Below are positions 26,001 through 32,735 of a stretch of DNA of 42,595 nt, piece after piece. The stretch covers positions 1 to 42,595 of the forward strand of contig CAJYSA010000085.1 of assembly GCA_913777325.1 (NCBI GenBank), given 5' to 3'. The position numbers and the translations under genes are program-made. Origin of the DNA: an uncultured Sphingomonas sp. GTDB lineage: Bacteria > Pseudomonadota > Alphaproteobacteria > Sphingomonadales > Sphingomonadaceae. The notes beneath the pieces are model-generated. The model saw only the letters and a program-made list of their open reading frames with translations. It did no database searches and was not told the origin of the DNA. Every line of letters begins with the position of its first letter. The stretch's first letter is position 1.

Positions 26001-26053
26001 AGCAACGCGCCCGCCAATGCCGTCACCGATACGCCGTGACCGAGGAATGCCAT
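23030..26053 (-). CDS. TonB-dependent outer-membrane receptor (probable oligosaccharide/glycopeptide uptake)
   Basis: 1007-residue TonB-dependent receptor. Signal peptide residues 1-25 (ending AMAQ), a short Ala/Thr-rich linker, TonB-box-like GDVVVTGSRIQRPN, and a plug domain (ITSVTAQDIRAQAPLNVEEV; GGASSVYGSDAVAGVVNFIL). A 22-strand barrel follows and ends in GRQIAVGATVNF with a terminal Phe. Its plug resembles the large group of sphingomonad receptors for organic and oligosaccharide substrates rather than siderophore receptors. It is transcribed divergently from the glycosylasparaginase operon across a 177-nt gap, so a glycan or glycopeptide substrate is inferred from position. GGGAG lies 8 nt before its ATG. 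Confidence 0.92.
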   Translation of the reverse strand: MAFLGHGVSVTALAGALLAAAPAMAQQAAPQDGDAAAQRATAIAGTPDTTPAATGDVVVTGSRIQRPNVASAAPITSVTAQDIRAQAPLNVEEVLNRLPQIAPDSQQNYQDSDGRQRIKLRSLGFERTLVLIDGKRLGTQNGQDTGIIPPSLLERVDVLTGGASSVYGSDAVAGVVNFILRPSFDGIRLDANYSFYNHQNNATTAGDVARRAGITPVRGLTNDGGRSDITLTAGKKLFDDRLSLMGFVNYRQANFVPYNARSTSACEVQQLATDGPLSCATTSYAPGGYVRPGNVSDPASQPEFINNPDGSRTFVPYGQGTSNAFDRRGYPLQRDMERVNAGGFATLTLAPELELYGSAIWFEDTSYNRYPTRVLSSSTYGNRPFQVNCDNPFLSGGQATALCGAAAGTGALVPLDVRYRFDNLPYTLDEYINRGLRATAGVRGKVGTAWTYDVGGAYARNTQNVNYGDIPDFDRVNNALNVVNVGGVPTCASGAAGCIPFDAFSAGNDGSVMSYLLAGNPARTRGVGTLWDVTANMTGDLGDYGITSPFANDGVAIALGAEYRKDSYSSTANARFRALNAGEDFAASQDVWESNIEVQAPLVQDKPFAHLLQANGGFRVSKYSTNPDTFTTWKAEGLWAPVRDLTLRASFNKAQRAPTVIEIRQARNISFGQQGGQRGDFCAPTRNADGTFNPPAASIDVCRATGLSDALYGSPSLICPDNTCTIRSGGFTADPETAYTQTYGFVARPSFVPGLTFSVDYYRIKIDNSLGYNDDNYYLDGCLRSGGDPFFCSGIVRDANGTLFASAANNPTSGFIRAGTTNYFRSLARGWDFQAQYTLDAGNVGRFDWGFTGSLTTLAGGQDSPIQPERNCAGYYGNGCGQLIPKWSHGLRTTWTSADKLFNASLNWRHVGPLTNANNSGDAAIGGTPDRVQQTYYRIDAQDYFDLALTFNVNRQVALRLIANNLLDRVAPFVPNSYNISLARNNTIPQRYDPLGRQIAVGATVNF

Positions 26054-26124
26054 ACACCGCTCCCGAGTAAGTAATTGTTTCTGGTTGCCAAATTCTTTCT
26101 ATTGGGTGCAGGATGTGGCGAACA

Positions 26125-26136
26125 TGGTCAATACCT
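26125..26136. promoter_or_regulatory. Candidate GntR/UTRA (NagR-like) operator in the divergent gap
   Basis: TGGTCAATACCT, read on the other strand AGGTATTGACCA, resembles the TGGTATAGACCA-type operators known for NagR-family GntR/UTRA regulators. It lies between the TonB receptor gene and the glycosylasparaginase operon. A regulator of that family is encoded at 34522-35259. This is a single hand-found match. Confidence 0.4.
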
Positions 26137-26230
26137 CAACATAACCACACACATGACCAATGCAGGTTGGCATTGCGACCGGGGGCAGGACGTGCATGGT
26201 AAGCGACGGGACGCGAGCGGGAGGGATCGG

Positions 26231-27238
26231 ATGACGGATAGGCGATCGGTGATGACCGGTCTGGCAGCACTTGGCGCCGCGACGCCGGCGGCGGCCCGTC
26301 CCGCGACGGGCACAGCCGCATCGATCGTGTCGACCTGGGATTTCGGCGCCGCCGCCAACGATGCCGCGTTCGCCGCGATGAAGGCGGGCGGCACGCTGCT
26401 CGACGTGGTGGAAGCAGGCGCGAAGGTGCCGGAGGCCGATCCCAGCAATCATTCGGTCGGCTATGGCGGCTATCCCGATCGCGACGGGCACGTCACGCTG
26501 GACGCGGTCATCATGGACGATGCCGGGGGCGTCGGCGCGGTCGCGGTGCTGGAGGATACCGTCCACGCCATTTCGGTGGCCCGCCGCGTGATGGAAAAGA
26601 CCCCGCACACGCTGCTGGCCGGCGAAGGCGCGACGCGCTTCGCGCGCGATCAGGGCTTTCCGAAGCAGAAATTGCTGACCCCCGAGGCCGAACAGGCGTG
26701 GCGCGCGTGGCTGAAGACCGCGCAATACCAGCCGGTCGCGAACAGCGAGACCGGCACCTATGGCACGCAGCGCCACGTGACGCCGGGCGGCGCGCTGGAC
26801 CATGACACGATCGGGCTGCTGGCGCGCGACGCCGCCGGGCGGATGGCGGGGGCGTGCACCACCTCCGGCATGGCGTTCAAGATGCGCGGGCGGGTCGGCG
26901 ATTCGCCGCAGGTCGGCGCGGGCCTGTATGTCGAGCGCGGCATCGGGGCGGCGACCTCCACGGGGCTGGGCGAGGAAGTGACGCGCGTGTCGGGCACCGC
27001 GCGCGTGGTCGCATCGATGCGCGCCGGCCTGTCCCCGCAGAAGGCGTGCGAGGAAGTGGTGCGCCACATCGCGCGGCTGCGCGGGGACGCGATCAAGGGC
27101 GTGCAGGTCGGCTTCCTCGCGCTCGATCCGCGCGGGCGTGTCGGGGCGTTCTGCCTGTTGCCGGGGTTCACCTACGCCGTCACCGACACTGCGGGGCGCA
27201 CCGTCGTCCACAAGGCCGCGTCGCTGTTCGCGGCATGA
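26231..27238 (+). CDS. N4-(beta-N-acetylglucosaminyl)-L-asparaginase (glycosylasparaginase), exported
   Basis: 335-residue Ntn hydrolase that cleaves the GlcNAc-Asn bond left after N-glycan breakdown, giving aspartate and N-acetylglucosaminylamine. It is made as a precursor that self-cleaves before the nucleophile Thr193 in the family motif GALDHDTIGLLARD. Substrate-pocket motifs follow (ACTTSGMAFKMRGRVGDSP, QVGAGLYVERGIGAATSTGL). The N-terminus is Tat-like (TDRRSVMTGLAALGAATPAA), implying periplasmic activity. ATG 26231 is chosen because it places the twin Arg at residues 4-5; the longer open frame from 26075 would add 52 residues across the intergenic region. Its stop overlaps the cutC start (ATGA), so the two are coupled. 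Confidence 0.93.
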   Translation: MTDRRSVMTGLAALGAATPAAARPATGTAASIVSTWDFGAAANDAAFAAMKAGGTLLDVVEAGAKVPEADPSNHSVGYGGYPDRDGHVTLDAVIMDDAGGVGAVAVLEDTVHAISVARRVMEKTPHTLLAGEGATRFARDQGFPKQKLLTPEAEQAWRAWLKTAQYQPVANSETGTYGTQRHVTPGGALDHDTIGLLARDAAGRMAGACTTSGMAFKMRGRVGDSPQVGAGLYVERGIGAATSTGLGEEVTRVSGTARVVASMRAGLSPQKACEEVVRHIARLRGDAIKGVQVGFLALDPRGRVGAFCLLPGFTYAVTDTAGRTVVHKAASLFAA

Positions 27239-28005
27239 CGCGGCGGCTGCTCGAAATCTGCGTCGAGGATGCGCGCGGCATCGCCGCTGCCGTCGCGGGC
27301 GGTGCCGACCGGATCGAATTGTGCGCGGCACTCGACGTCGGCGGGCTGACCCCGCCCGCCTCGCTGATCCGCGCCGCCGCGCAGGCGCCGCTGCCGGTGC
27401 ATCTGCTCGCCCGCCCGCGTGCCGGCGACTTCGTGCACGACACCGCCGAACGCGCGCTGGTTGCCGAGGATATCCGCACCGCCGCCGAGGCGGGGCTGGC
27501 CGGTGTGGTGATCGGCGCCAGCCGGCCCGATCACCGGCTGGACGACGCGGCGCTGGCCGAGTGGATCCCGCATGCCCGCGCGCTGAGCGTCGCACGCGGC
27601 GCGCCTTTGTCGCTGACGCTGCACCGCGCGTTCGATCTGGCGCCCGACCTCCCCGCCGCGCTCGACACCGCGATCGCGCTCGGGTTCGAGCGGATCCTCA
27701 CCTCGGGCGGGGCGCCGGTCGCCGCCGAAGCGCTGCCGATGCTCGCGACGCTGGTGGAGCGCGCCGGCGATCGGATCACGATCCTCGCCGGCAGCGGGGT
27801 CGCGCCCGCGACGCTGCCCGCGATCCTGGCGACCGGGGTTCGCGAGGTTCATGCCTCGGCACGCGCGCCGTTGCCGGCGCCCGATCCGGTGTTGGTCCAG
27901 TTCGGATTCTGCACGCCCGTCGCGAAAGCCGCCGATCCGGAGACGATCGCGACGATGGTGACGCAATTGCGCAATATTGCAGACTTGAATGATACCAATC
28001 TATGA
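27235..28005 (+). CDS. cutC: CutC family protein (TIM barrel)
   Basis: 256-residue CutC-family TIM-barrel protein without a signal peptide, so cytoplasmic. Landmarks: LLEICVEDARGIAAAVAGGA, DRIELCAALDVGGLTPPASL, LARPRAGDFVHD, FDLAPDLPAALDTAIALGFE-RILTSGGAP, and ILAGSGVAPATLPAI. The family was named for a copper phenotype in E. coli whose link to CutC itself has been questioned. Here the gene overlaps the glycosylasparaginase stop (ATGA) and is followed by the GlcNAc-6-P catabolic genes, with no copper genes near. That context suggests a step in amino-sugar or glycosylamine handling; this is inference. Confidence 0.9.
   Translation: MTRRLLEICVEDARGIAAAVAGGADRIELCAALDVGGLTPPASLIRAAAQAPLPVHLLARPRAGDFVHDTAERALVAEDIRTAAEAGLAGVVIGASRPDHRLDDAALAEWIPHARALSVARGAPLSLTLHRAFDLAPDLPAALDTAIALGFERILTSGGAPVAAEALPMLATLVERAGDRITILAGSGVAPATLPAILATGVREVHASARAPLPAPDPVLVQFGFCTPVAKAADPETIATMVTQLRNIADLNDTNL
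27985..27998. promoter_or_regulatory. ATACCAA half-site upstream of the nag genes
   Basis: TTGAATGATACCAA, a quasi-palindrome with TTG/CAA ends, covers the last codons of cutC, 74 nt before the SIS deaminase start. The ATACCAA half also occurs at 38518-38524 before the hexosaminidase gene. It is a candidate regulator site for an internal promoter and weak on its own. Confidence 0.25.
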
Positions 28006-28071
28006 CTTACGCCTGTCATCGAGGGGAGCGGTGCATCACGTCCGCGACCGTGCGAGGGAGCCGCATTCCAC

Positions 28072-29109
28072 ATGCCCGATAGCGCCGACCAGACGTTGAT
28101 GTTCGCCGAGGCGGGCGAGGCCGCCGCCGCCGTGGCGCGGATGATCGACGCCAATCGTGACACGCTCCGTACGCTGGCCGCGCATCTGCGCGCCACCCCG
28201 CCCGCCGTCGTCGTCACCTGTGCACGCGGGTCGTCGGATCATGCCGCGACGTTCGGGAAGTATCTGATCGAAACGATGGTCGGCGTGCCGGTCGCCTCCG
28301 CCGCGCCCTCGGTCGTCTCGATCTACGACGCGGCGGTCAAAACCCCCACCGCGCCCTTGTGCATCGCGATCTCGCAAAGCGGGCGCAGCCCCGACCTGCT
28401 CGCCACCGTCGCCGCGCAGAAGGCGGCGGGCGCACACGTCGTGGCGCTGGTCAACGACACGACCTCGCCGCTTGCCGACGCCGCCGACACGCTGGTGCCG
28501 CTCATGGCCGGGCCGGAGAAGTCGGTCGCCGCGACCAAATCCTATATCACCGCACTCGCTGCGCAGGCGCTGCTCGTCGCCGAATGGGCCGATGATACGA
28601 AGCTGCGCGAGGCGGTCGACCGCCTGCCGGCGCGACTGGCCGAGGCCTGGGCGCTCGACTGGAGCGAGGTGGTCGACATGCTGGTCGACGCCAACAACCT
28701 GTTCGTGATCGGGCGCGGGCTCGGCTTCGGCATTGCGCAGGAAGCGGCGCTGAAGCTGAAGGAGACCTGCGCGCTCCATGCCGAGGCGTTCAGCGCCGCC
28801 GAGGTCCGCCACGGCCCGATGGCGATCGTCAACGAGGGCTTTCCGCTGATCGCCTTCGCCACCTCCGACACCGCCGGTGATGGCGTGCGCGAGGCGGCGG
28901 CGGAGTTCGCGGGGCGTGGCGCGCGCGTTGCGCTGGCCGATGCGCGCGCGAACGGCGACAGCCACCCGCCCGCGCTGACCGATCACCCCGCGATCGAACC
29001 GATCCTGTCGATCCAGAGCTTCTACCGGATGGCCAATGCGCTGTCCGTCGCGCGCGGGCTCGATCCCGATGCCCCCCTCCACCTGAGCAAGGTCACCCGC
29101 ACGCTATGA
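28072..29109 (+). CDS. SIS-domain glucosamine-6-phosphate deaminase (NagB-II type)
   Basis: 345-residue protein with two SIS sugar-phosphate domains, related to the isomerase half of GlmS but lacking its glutaminase domain. In alphaproteobacteria and Shewanella, NagB-II proteins of this form deaminate glucosamine-6-P to fructose-6-P, replacing classical NagB. Motifs: VVTCARGSSDHAATFGKYLI (phosphate binding), CIAISQSGRSPDLLA, AATKSYITALAAQALLVAEW, FVIGRGLGFGIAQEAALKLK, CALHAEAFSAAEVRHGPMAI. The C-terminus LDPDAPLHLSKVTRTL matches GlmS-like ends. nagA follows with an ATGA overlap, which supports the GlcNAc-6-P route. Confidence 0.9.
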   Translation: MPDSADQTLMFAEAGEAAAAVARMIDANRDTLRTLAAHLRATPPAVVVTCARGSSDHAATFGKYLIETMVGVPVASAAPSVVSIYDAAVKTPTAPLCIAISQSGRSPDLLATVAAQKAAGAHVVALVNDTTSPLADAADTLVPLMAGPEKSVAATKSYITALAAQALLVAEWADDTKLREAVDRLPARLAEAWALDWSEVVDMLVDANNLFVIGRGLGFGIAQEAALKLKETCALHAEAFSAAEVRHGPMAIVNEGFPLIAFATSDTAGDGVREAAAEFAGRGARVALADARANGDSHPPALTDHPAIEPILSIQSFYRMANALSVARGLDPDAPLHLSKVTRTL

Positions 29110-30236
29110 CGCGGCACAGTTTCACCAACGGCCATGTCGTCACCTCGGCGGGGACGCTGAACGACGCGACCTTCGCGGTCGAGAACGGCGTCATCACCGC
29201 GATCGATGCGACACGCGGCGACGATGCGCTCGACCTCGACGGCGGGTGGGTGATGCCCGGCTTCATCGACACGCAGGTGAACGGCGGCGGCGGGGTGCTG
29301 TTCAATGACACGCCGACCGTCGACGGCATCGCGGCGATCGCCGCCGCGCACGCGCGCTACGGCACCACCGCGATGTTGCCGACGCTCATCAGCGACACGC
29401 CCGATGTGATCGCGCGCGGGCTGGACGCAGTGGATGCGGCGATCGTGGCGGGCGTGCCCGGCATCGTCGGCATCCATGTCGAAGGTCCGATCCTGAACGT
29501 CGCGCGCAAGGGCATCCACGACGCCGCGCGCTTCCGCCTGCTCGACGACGAGATGCTGGCACTGCTCACCGCGCCACGCCGGGGTAAGGTGATGGTGACA
29601 TTGGCGCCCGAGCAGGTGCCGGTCGATCGGATCGCGGCGCTGGCGGCGGCGGGCGTGCTGGTGTGCCTGGGCCATACCGACGCGGATTACGAGACGGCGA
29701 GCGCCGCCTTCGCGGCGGGCGTGACGGGGGTGACGCACCTCTACAACGCGATGTCGCCGCTCAAGCACCGCGCGCCCGGCGTCGTCGGCGCGTGCCTTGA
29801 CAACCAGACGGCATATTGCGGGATCATCGTCGACGGCTTCCACGTCGATGACGCGCCCTTGCGGATCGCGCTGCGCGCGCGCCCGGCGGATCGCTTCATG
29901 CTGGTCACCGACGCGATGCCGTGCGTCGGCGCGGAAACCAAGGATTTCGTGATGCAGGGCAAGCCGATCCACGTCGAAGGCGGTCGCGCCGTCGGCGTGG
30001 ACGGAACGCTCGCCGGCTCCGACCTCGACATGGCCGGTGCGGTGCGCGGCGCGGTGACCCGGCTCGGCCTGTCGCCCGAGGACGCCGCCGGGCTGGCGGC
30101 GACCAGCCCGGCGGCGTTCCTCGGCCTCGGCCATGAACGCGGAACGCTGGCGATCGGGCAGCGCGCCGATTGGGCGATCCTGACGCGCGACCTCTATCCC
30201 GCCAGCACCTGGATCGGCGCACAGCCGGTCGCCTGA
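29106..30236 (+). CDS. nagA: N-acetylglucosamine-6-phosphate deacetylase
   Basis: 376-residue amidohydrolase-superfamily enzyme: GlcNAc-6-P + water to glucosamine-6-P + acetate. Landmarks in order: GWVMPGFIDTQVNGGGGVLF (Q-x-N in place of the H-x-H metal pair, as in E. coli NagA), GIHVEGPILN (metal-binding Glu), CLGHTDADYETA, GVTHLYNAMSPLKHRAPGVV, and FMLVTDAMPCVG with the catalytic Asp. The start is set by the ATGA overlap with the deaminase gene. Its product is that deaminase's substrate. The next gene begins 24 nt downstream, so one operon is likely. Confidence 0.95.
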   Translation: MTRHSFTNGHVVTSAGTLNDATFAVENGVITAIDATRGDDALDLDGGWVMPGFIDTQVNGGGGVLFNDTPTVDGIAAIAAAHARYGTTAMLPTLISDTPDVIARGLDAVDAAIVAGVPGIVGIHVEGPILNVARKGIHDAARFRLLDDEMLALLTAPRRGKVMVTLAPEQVPVDRIAALAAAGVLVCLGHTDADYETASAAFAAGVTGVTHLYNAMSPLKHRAPGVVGACLDNQTAYCGIIVDGFHVDDAPLRIALRARPADRFMLVTDAMPCVGAETKDFVMQGKPIHVEGGRAVGVDGTLAGSDLDMAGAVRGAVTRLGLSPEDAAGLAATSPAAFLGLGHERGTLAIGQRADWAILTRDLYPASTWIGAQPVA

Positions 30237-30260
30237 CCTCCTTTGTCGTTCGGAGCCGCC

Positions 30261-32735
30261 ATGTCCCCCATTTCGCTCACCGCACCGCTGGATGGTTGGG
30301 CCGGTGCGCTCGACGATGTGCCCGACGCGGTGTTTGCGGAGCGGATGCTGGGCGACGGCCTGTCGATCGACCCGACCGGCGATACGCTAGTCGCGCCGTG
30401 TGACGCGCGCGTGCTGACGGTGCAGCCGACCGGCCATGCGATCACGCTGCGCACGCCCGAGGGGGCGGAACTGCTCGTGCATATCGGGCTGGACACGGTG
30501 ACGCTGGGCGGGCGCGGGTTCCAGACGCTGGTGGCGGCGGGCGACGACGTGACGCGCGGGCAGCCGCTGATCCGCTTCGACCTCGACCTGATCGTGCGCG
30601 AGGCGCGCGCGGCGGTGACGCCGGTGGTCGTGACGAACATCGAGGCGTTCGGGATCGTCAGCCGCAGCGCGCCCGGGCTGGTCGCAACCGGCGACACGTT
30701 CATGACGCTCACCCCGCTGGCCACGTCGGTCACGCGGGCGAGCACCGACGGTCCGCACGCGACGCGCACGATCGTCGTGCCGCTGCCGCACGGCATCCAC
30801 GCCCGCCCGGCGGCGCGGATCGCCGAGGTCGCGCGCGGCTTCGACGCGGTGGTGACGCTCGCCAAGCAAGGTGCGCCCGCCAGCGCGACCAGCCCGGTCG
30901 GCATGCTGTCGCTGATCGTCGCGCATAACGACGAACTGACGATCGCCGCGACCGGACCACGGGCCGAGGCGGCGGTCGAGGCGGTCGCCGAGTTGATCCT
31001 CCACGGGATCGAGGAAGAGCCCGCCGCGCCCCCGCCCCCCGCCCCCGTCGCGCCGACCGAGGTGCCCGAGGGCGCGATCGCGGGCGTCACCGCGGCGCCC
31101 GGTCTGGCGATCGGTACGGTCGCGCGCTGGGACGTGCAGGATCTCGACGTGCCCGCCGAGGGCTGCGGAATCGCCGCCGAAGAAGCCGCCTTCGCGCAGG
31201 CCTGCGCCGCGCTGTCTGCTGAGCTGACCGCCAAATCCAGCGCGGCGAGCGGCCCGATGCGCGCGATTCTCGACGCGCATGCCGCGATGCTCGGTGACGA
31301 CGCGCTGCTCGGCACCGCCCGCGCCGCGATCGCCGACGGGCACAGCGCCGCCTATGCGTGGCGGGCCGCGATCCGTCCGCAGGCGGATGCCTTGCGCGCC
31401 GGGGGCGACGCCCGCCTCGCCGAGCGCGCCGACGACATGCGCGATCTGGAGCGCCAGTTGATCGGGCGCCTGATGGGCGTGGAGGACAGCGGCGTCACGC
31501 TGCCGGACGGCGCGATTCTCGTCGCCGAGGACCTGCTGCCGTCACAGTTCATGGCACTCGACCTCGACAAGCTCGCCGGGCTGGCGATCGTGAAGGGCGG
31601 GCCGACCTCGCACGTCTCGATCCTCGCCGCCGCGCGCGGGGTGCCGACGCTGGTCGCCCTCGGCGAGGCGCTGCGTGAAGTGCCGGTCGGTACGCGCGTG
31701 ATCCTCGATGCAGGAGCCGGGCTGTTCCACGCCGCGCCCTCGCCCGCGACGCTGGCCGAGGCTGAGGCCCGCGTCGCCACCGCCGCCACCCGACGCGCCG
31801 AGGCGCTGGCGCGCGCAGGCGAGGAGTGCCGCACCGCCGATGGCACGCGGATCGAATTGTTCGCCAATTGCGGCTCGCCCGCCGACGCCGCCTTCGCGGT
31901 GAAGAACGGCGCGGAAGGCTGTGGCCTGCTGCGCACCGAATTGCTGTTCCTCGACCGCGACACCGCGCCCGACGTCGCCGAACAGACCGCCGATTATCAG
32001 GCGGTGGTCGACGCGCTCGACGGTCGCCCGCTGATCATCCGGCTGCTCGACATCGGCGGCGACAAGCCCGCGCCCTATCTGCCGATCGAGGGTGAGGAGA
32101 ATCCGGCGCTGGGCCTGCGCGGCGTGCGCGTCGTGCTGGCGCATCCGCATATCCTGGAGGATCAGCTCAAGGCGATCCTCGCCGTTCGTCCGCTTGGCCG
32201 GTGCCGGATCATGGTGCCGATGATCGCGGGTGTCGACGAATTGCTGGAGGTGCGCGCGGTGCTCGACCGGCTGACCGGCGGCGCGCGCGACGTCGAACTG
32301 GGGGTGATGGTCGAGACGCCTGCCGCCGCGATCGGCGCCGACCTGCTCGCCGCTGAGGCGGACTTCCTCTCCATCGGCACCAACGACCTGACGCAATATA
32401 CGCTGGCGATGGATCGCGGCAACGCTGCGGTCGCGGGCGCGCTCGACGGACTGCACCCGGCGGTGCTGCGCCTGATCGGCGAGACGGTGCGCGGCGGGGC
32501 AAAACGGGGGCGCTGGACCGGCGTGTGCGGCAGCCTCGCCTCCGATCCGCTCGCGGTGCCGATCCTGCTCGGACTGGGCGTGACCGAATTGTCGGTCTCC
32601 CCCGCCGCCGTGCCGGAGATCAAGGCGCTGGTCCGCGATCTCGATATGGCGGTGGCGCGCGACCATGCCCGCGCCGCGCTCGCCTGCCCGGACGCCAGCG
32701 CCGTCCGCCACCTCGCTCGGGAGTTTGCGCGATGA
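30261..32735 (+). CDS. PTS fusion protein EIIA(Glc-type)-HPr-EI
   Basis: 824-residue cytoplasmic phosphoryl-transfer protein carrying all soluble steps of a sugar PTS. Domain 1 is EIIA of the Crr type (residues 1-~155) with phospho-His74 (ELLVHIGLDTVTL). Domain 2 is HPr (~168-250) with phospho-His180 (LPHGIHARPAARIAEV). A Pro-rich linker (251-271) leads to enzyme I (272-824), with phospho-His451 (IVKGGPTSHVSILAAARGVP), the PEP-binding region (LLRTELLFLDRD; LLDIGGDKPAPYLPIEGEEN) and the active-site Cys in GVCGSLASDP. Phosphate flows PEP to EI to HPr to EIIA and then to the EIIB of the next gene. ATG 30261 is used (GGAG 7 nt upstream; an in-frame TTG at 30243 is less likely). The stop overlaps the transporter start (ATGA). 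Confidence 0.95.
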   Translation: MSPISLTAPLDGWAGALDDVPDAVFAERMLGDGLSIDPTGDTLVAPCDARVLTVQPTGHAITLRTPEGAELLVHIGLDTVTLGGRGFQTLVAAGDDVTRGQPLIRFDLDLIVREARAAVTPVVVTNIEAFGIVSRSAPGLVATGDTFMTLTPLATSVTRASTDGPHATRTIVVPLPHGIHARPAARIAEVARGFDAVVTLAKQGAPASATSPVGMLSLIVAHNDELTIAATGPRAEAAVEAVAELILHGIEEEPAAPPPPAPVAPTEVPEGAIAGVTAAPGLAIGTVARWDVQDLDVPAEGCGIAAEEAAFAQACAALSAELTAKSSAASGPMRAILDAHAAMLGDDALLGTARAAIADGHSAAYAWRAAIRPQADALRAGGDARLAERADDMRDLERQLIGRLMGVEDSGVTLPDGAILVAEDLLPSQFMALDLDKLAGLAIVKGGPTSHVSILAAARGVPTLVALGEALREVPVGTRVILDAGAGLFHAAPSPATLAEAEARVATAATRRAEALARAGEECRTADGTRIELFANCGSPADAAFAVKNGAEGCGLLRTELLFLDRDTAPDVAEQTADYQAVVDALDGRPLIIRLLDIGGDKPAPYLPIEGEENPALGLRGVRVVLAHPHILEDQLKAILAVRPLGRCRIMVPMIAGVDELLEVRAVLDRLTGGARDVELGVMVETPAAAIGADLLAAEADFLSIGTNDLTQYTLAMDRGNAAVAGALDGLHPAVLRLIGETVRGGAKRGRWTGVCGSLASDPLAVPILLGLGVTELSVSPAAVPEIKALVRDLDMAVARDHARAALACPDASAVRHLAREFAR

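Noticed and set aside
24696-26057. A 453-codon minus-strand frame on the same strand as the TonB receptor
   Set aside because: Different frame from the receptor, without domain signal; the receptor frame has signal peptide, plug and barrel.
26158-26176. Inverted repeat CAATGC-aggttg-GCATTG before the glycosylasparaginase gene
   Set aside because: Only 6-bp arms and no match to other sites in the locus; not enough to call an operator.
26075-26230. N-terminal extension of the glycosylasparaginase
   Set aside because: Would cover the divergent control region and hide the Tat-like signal that begins at ATG 26231.
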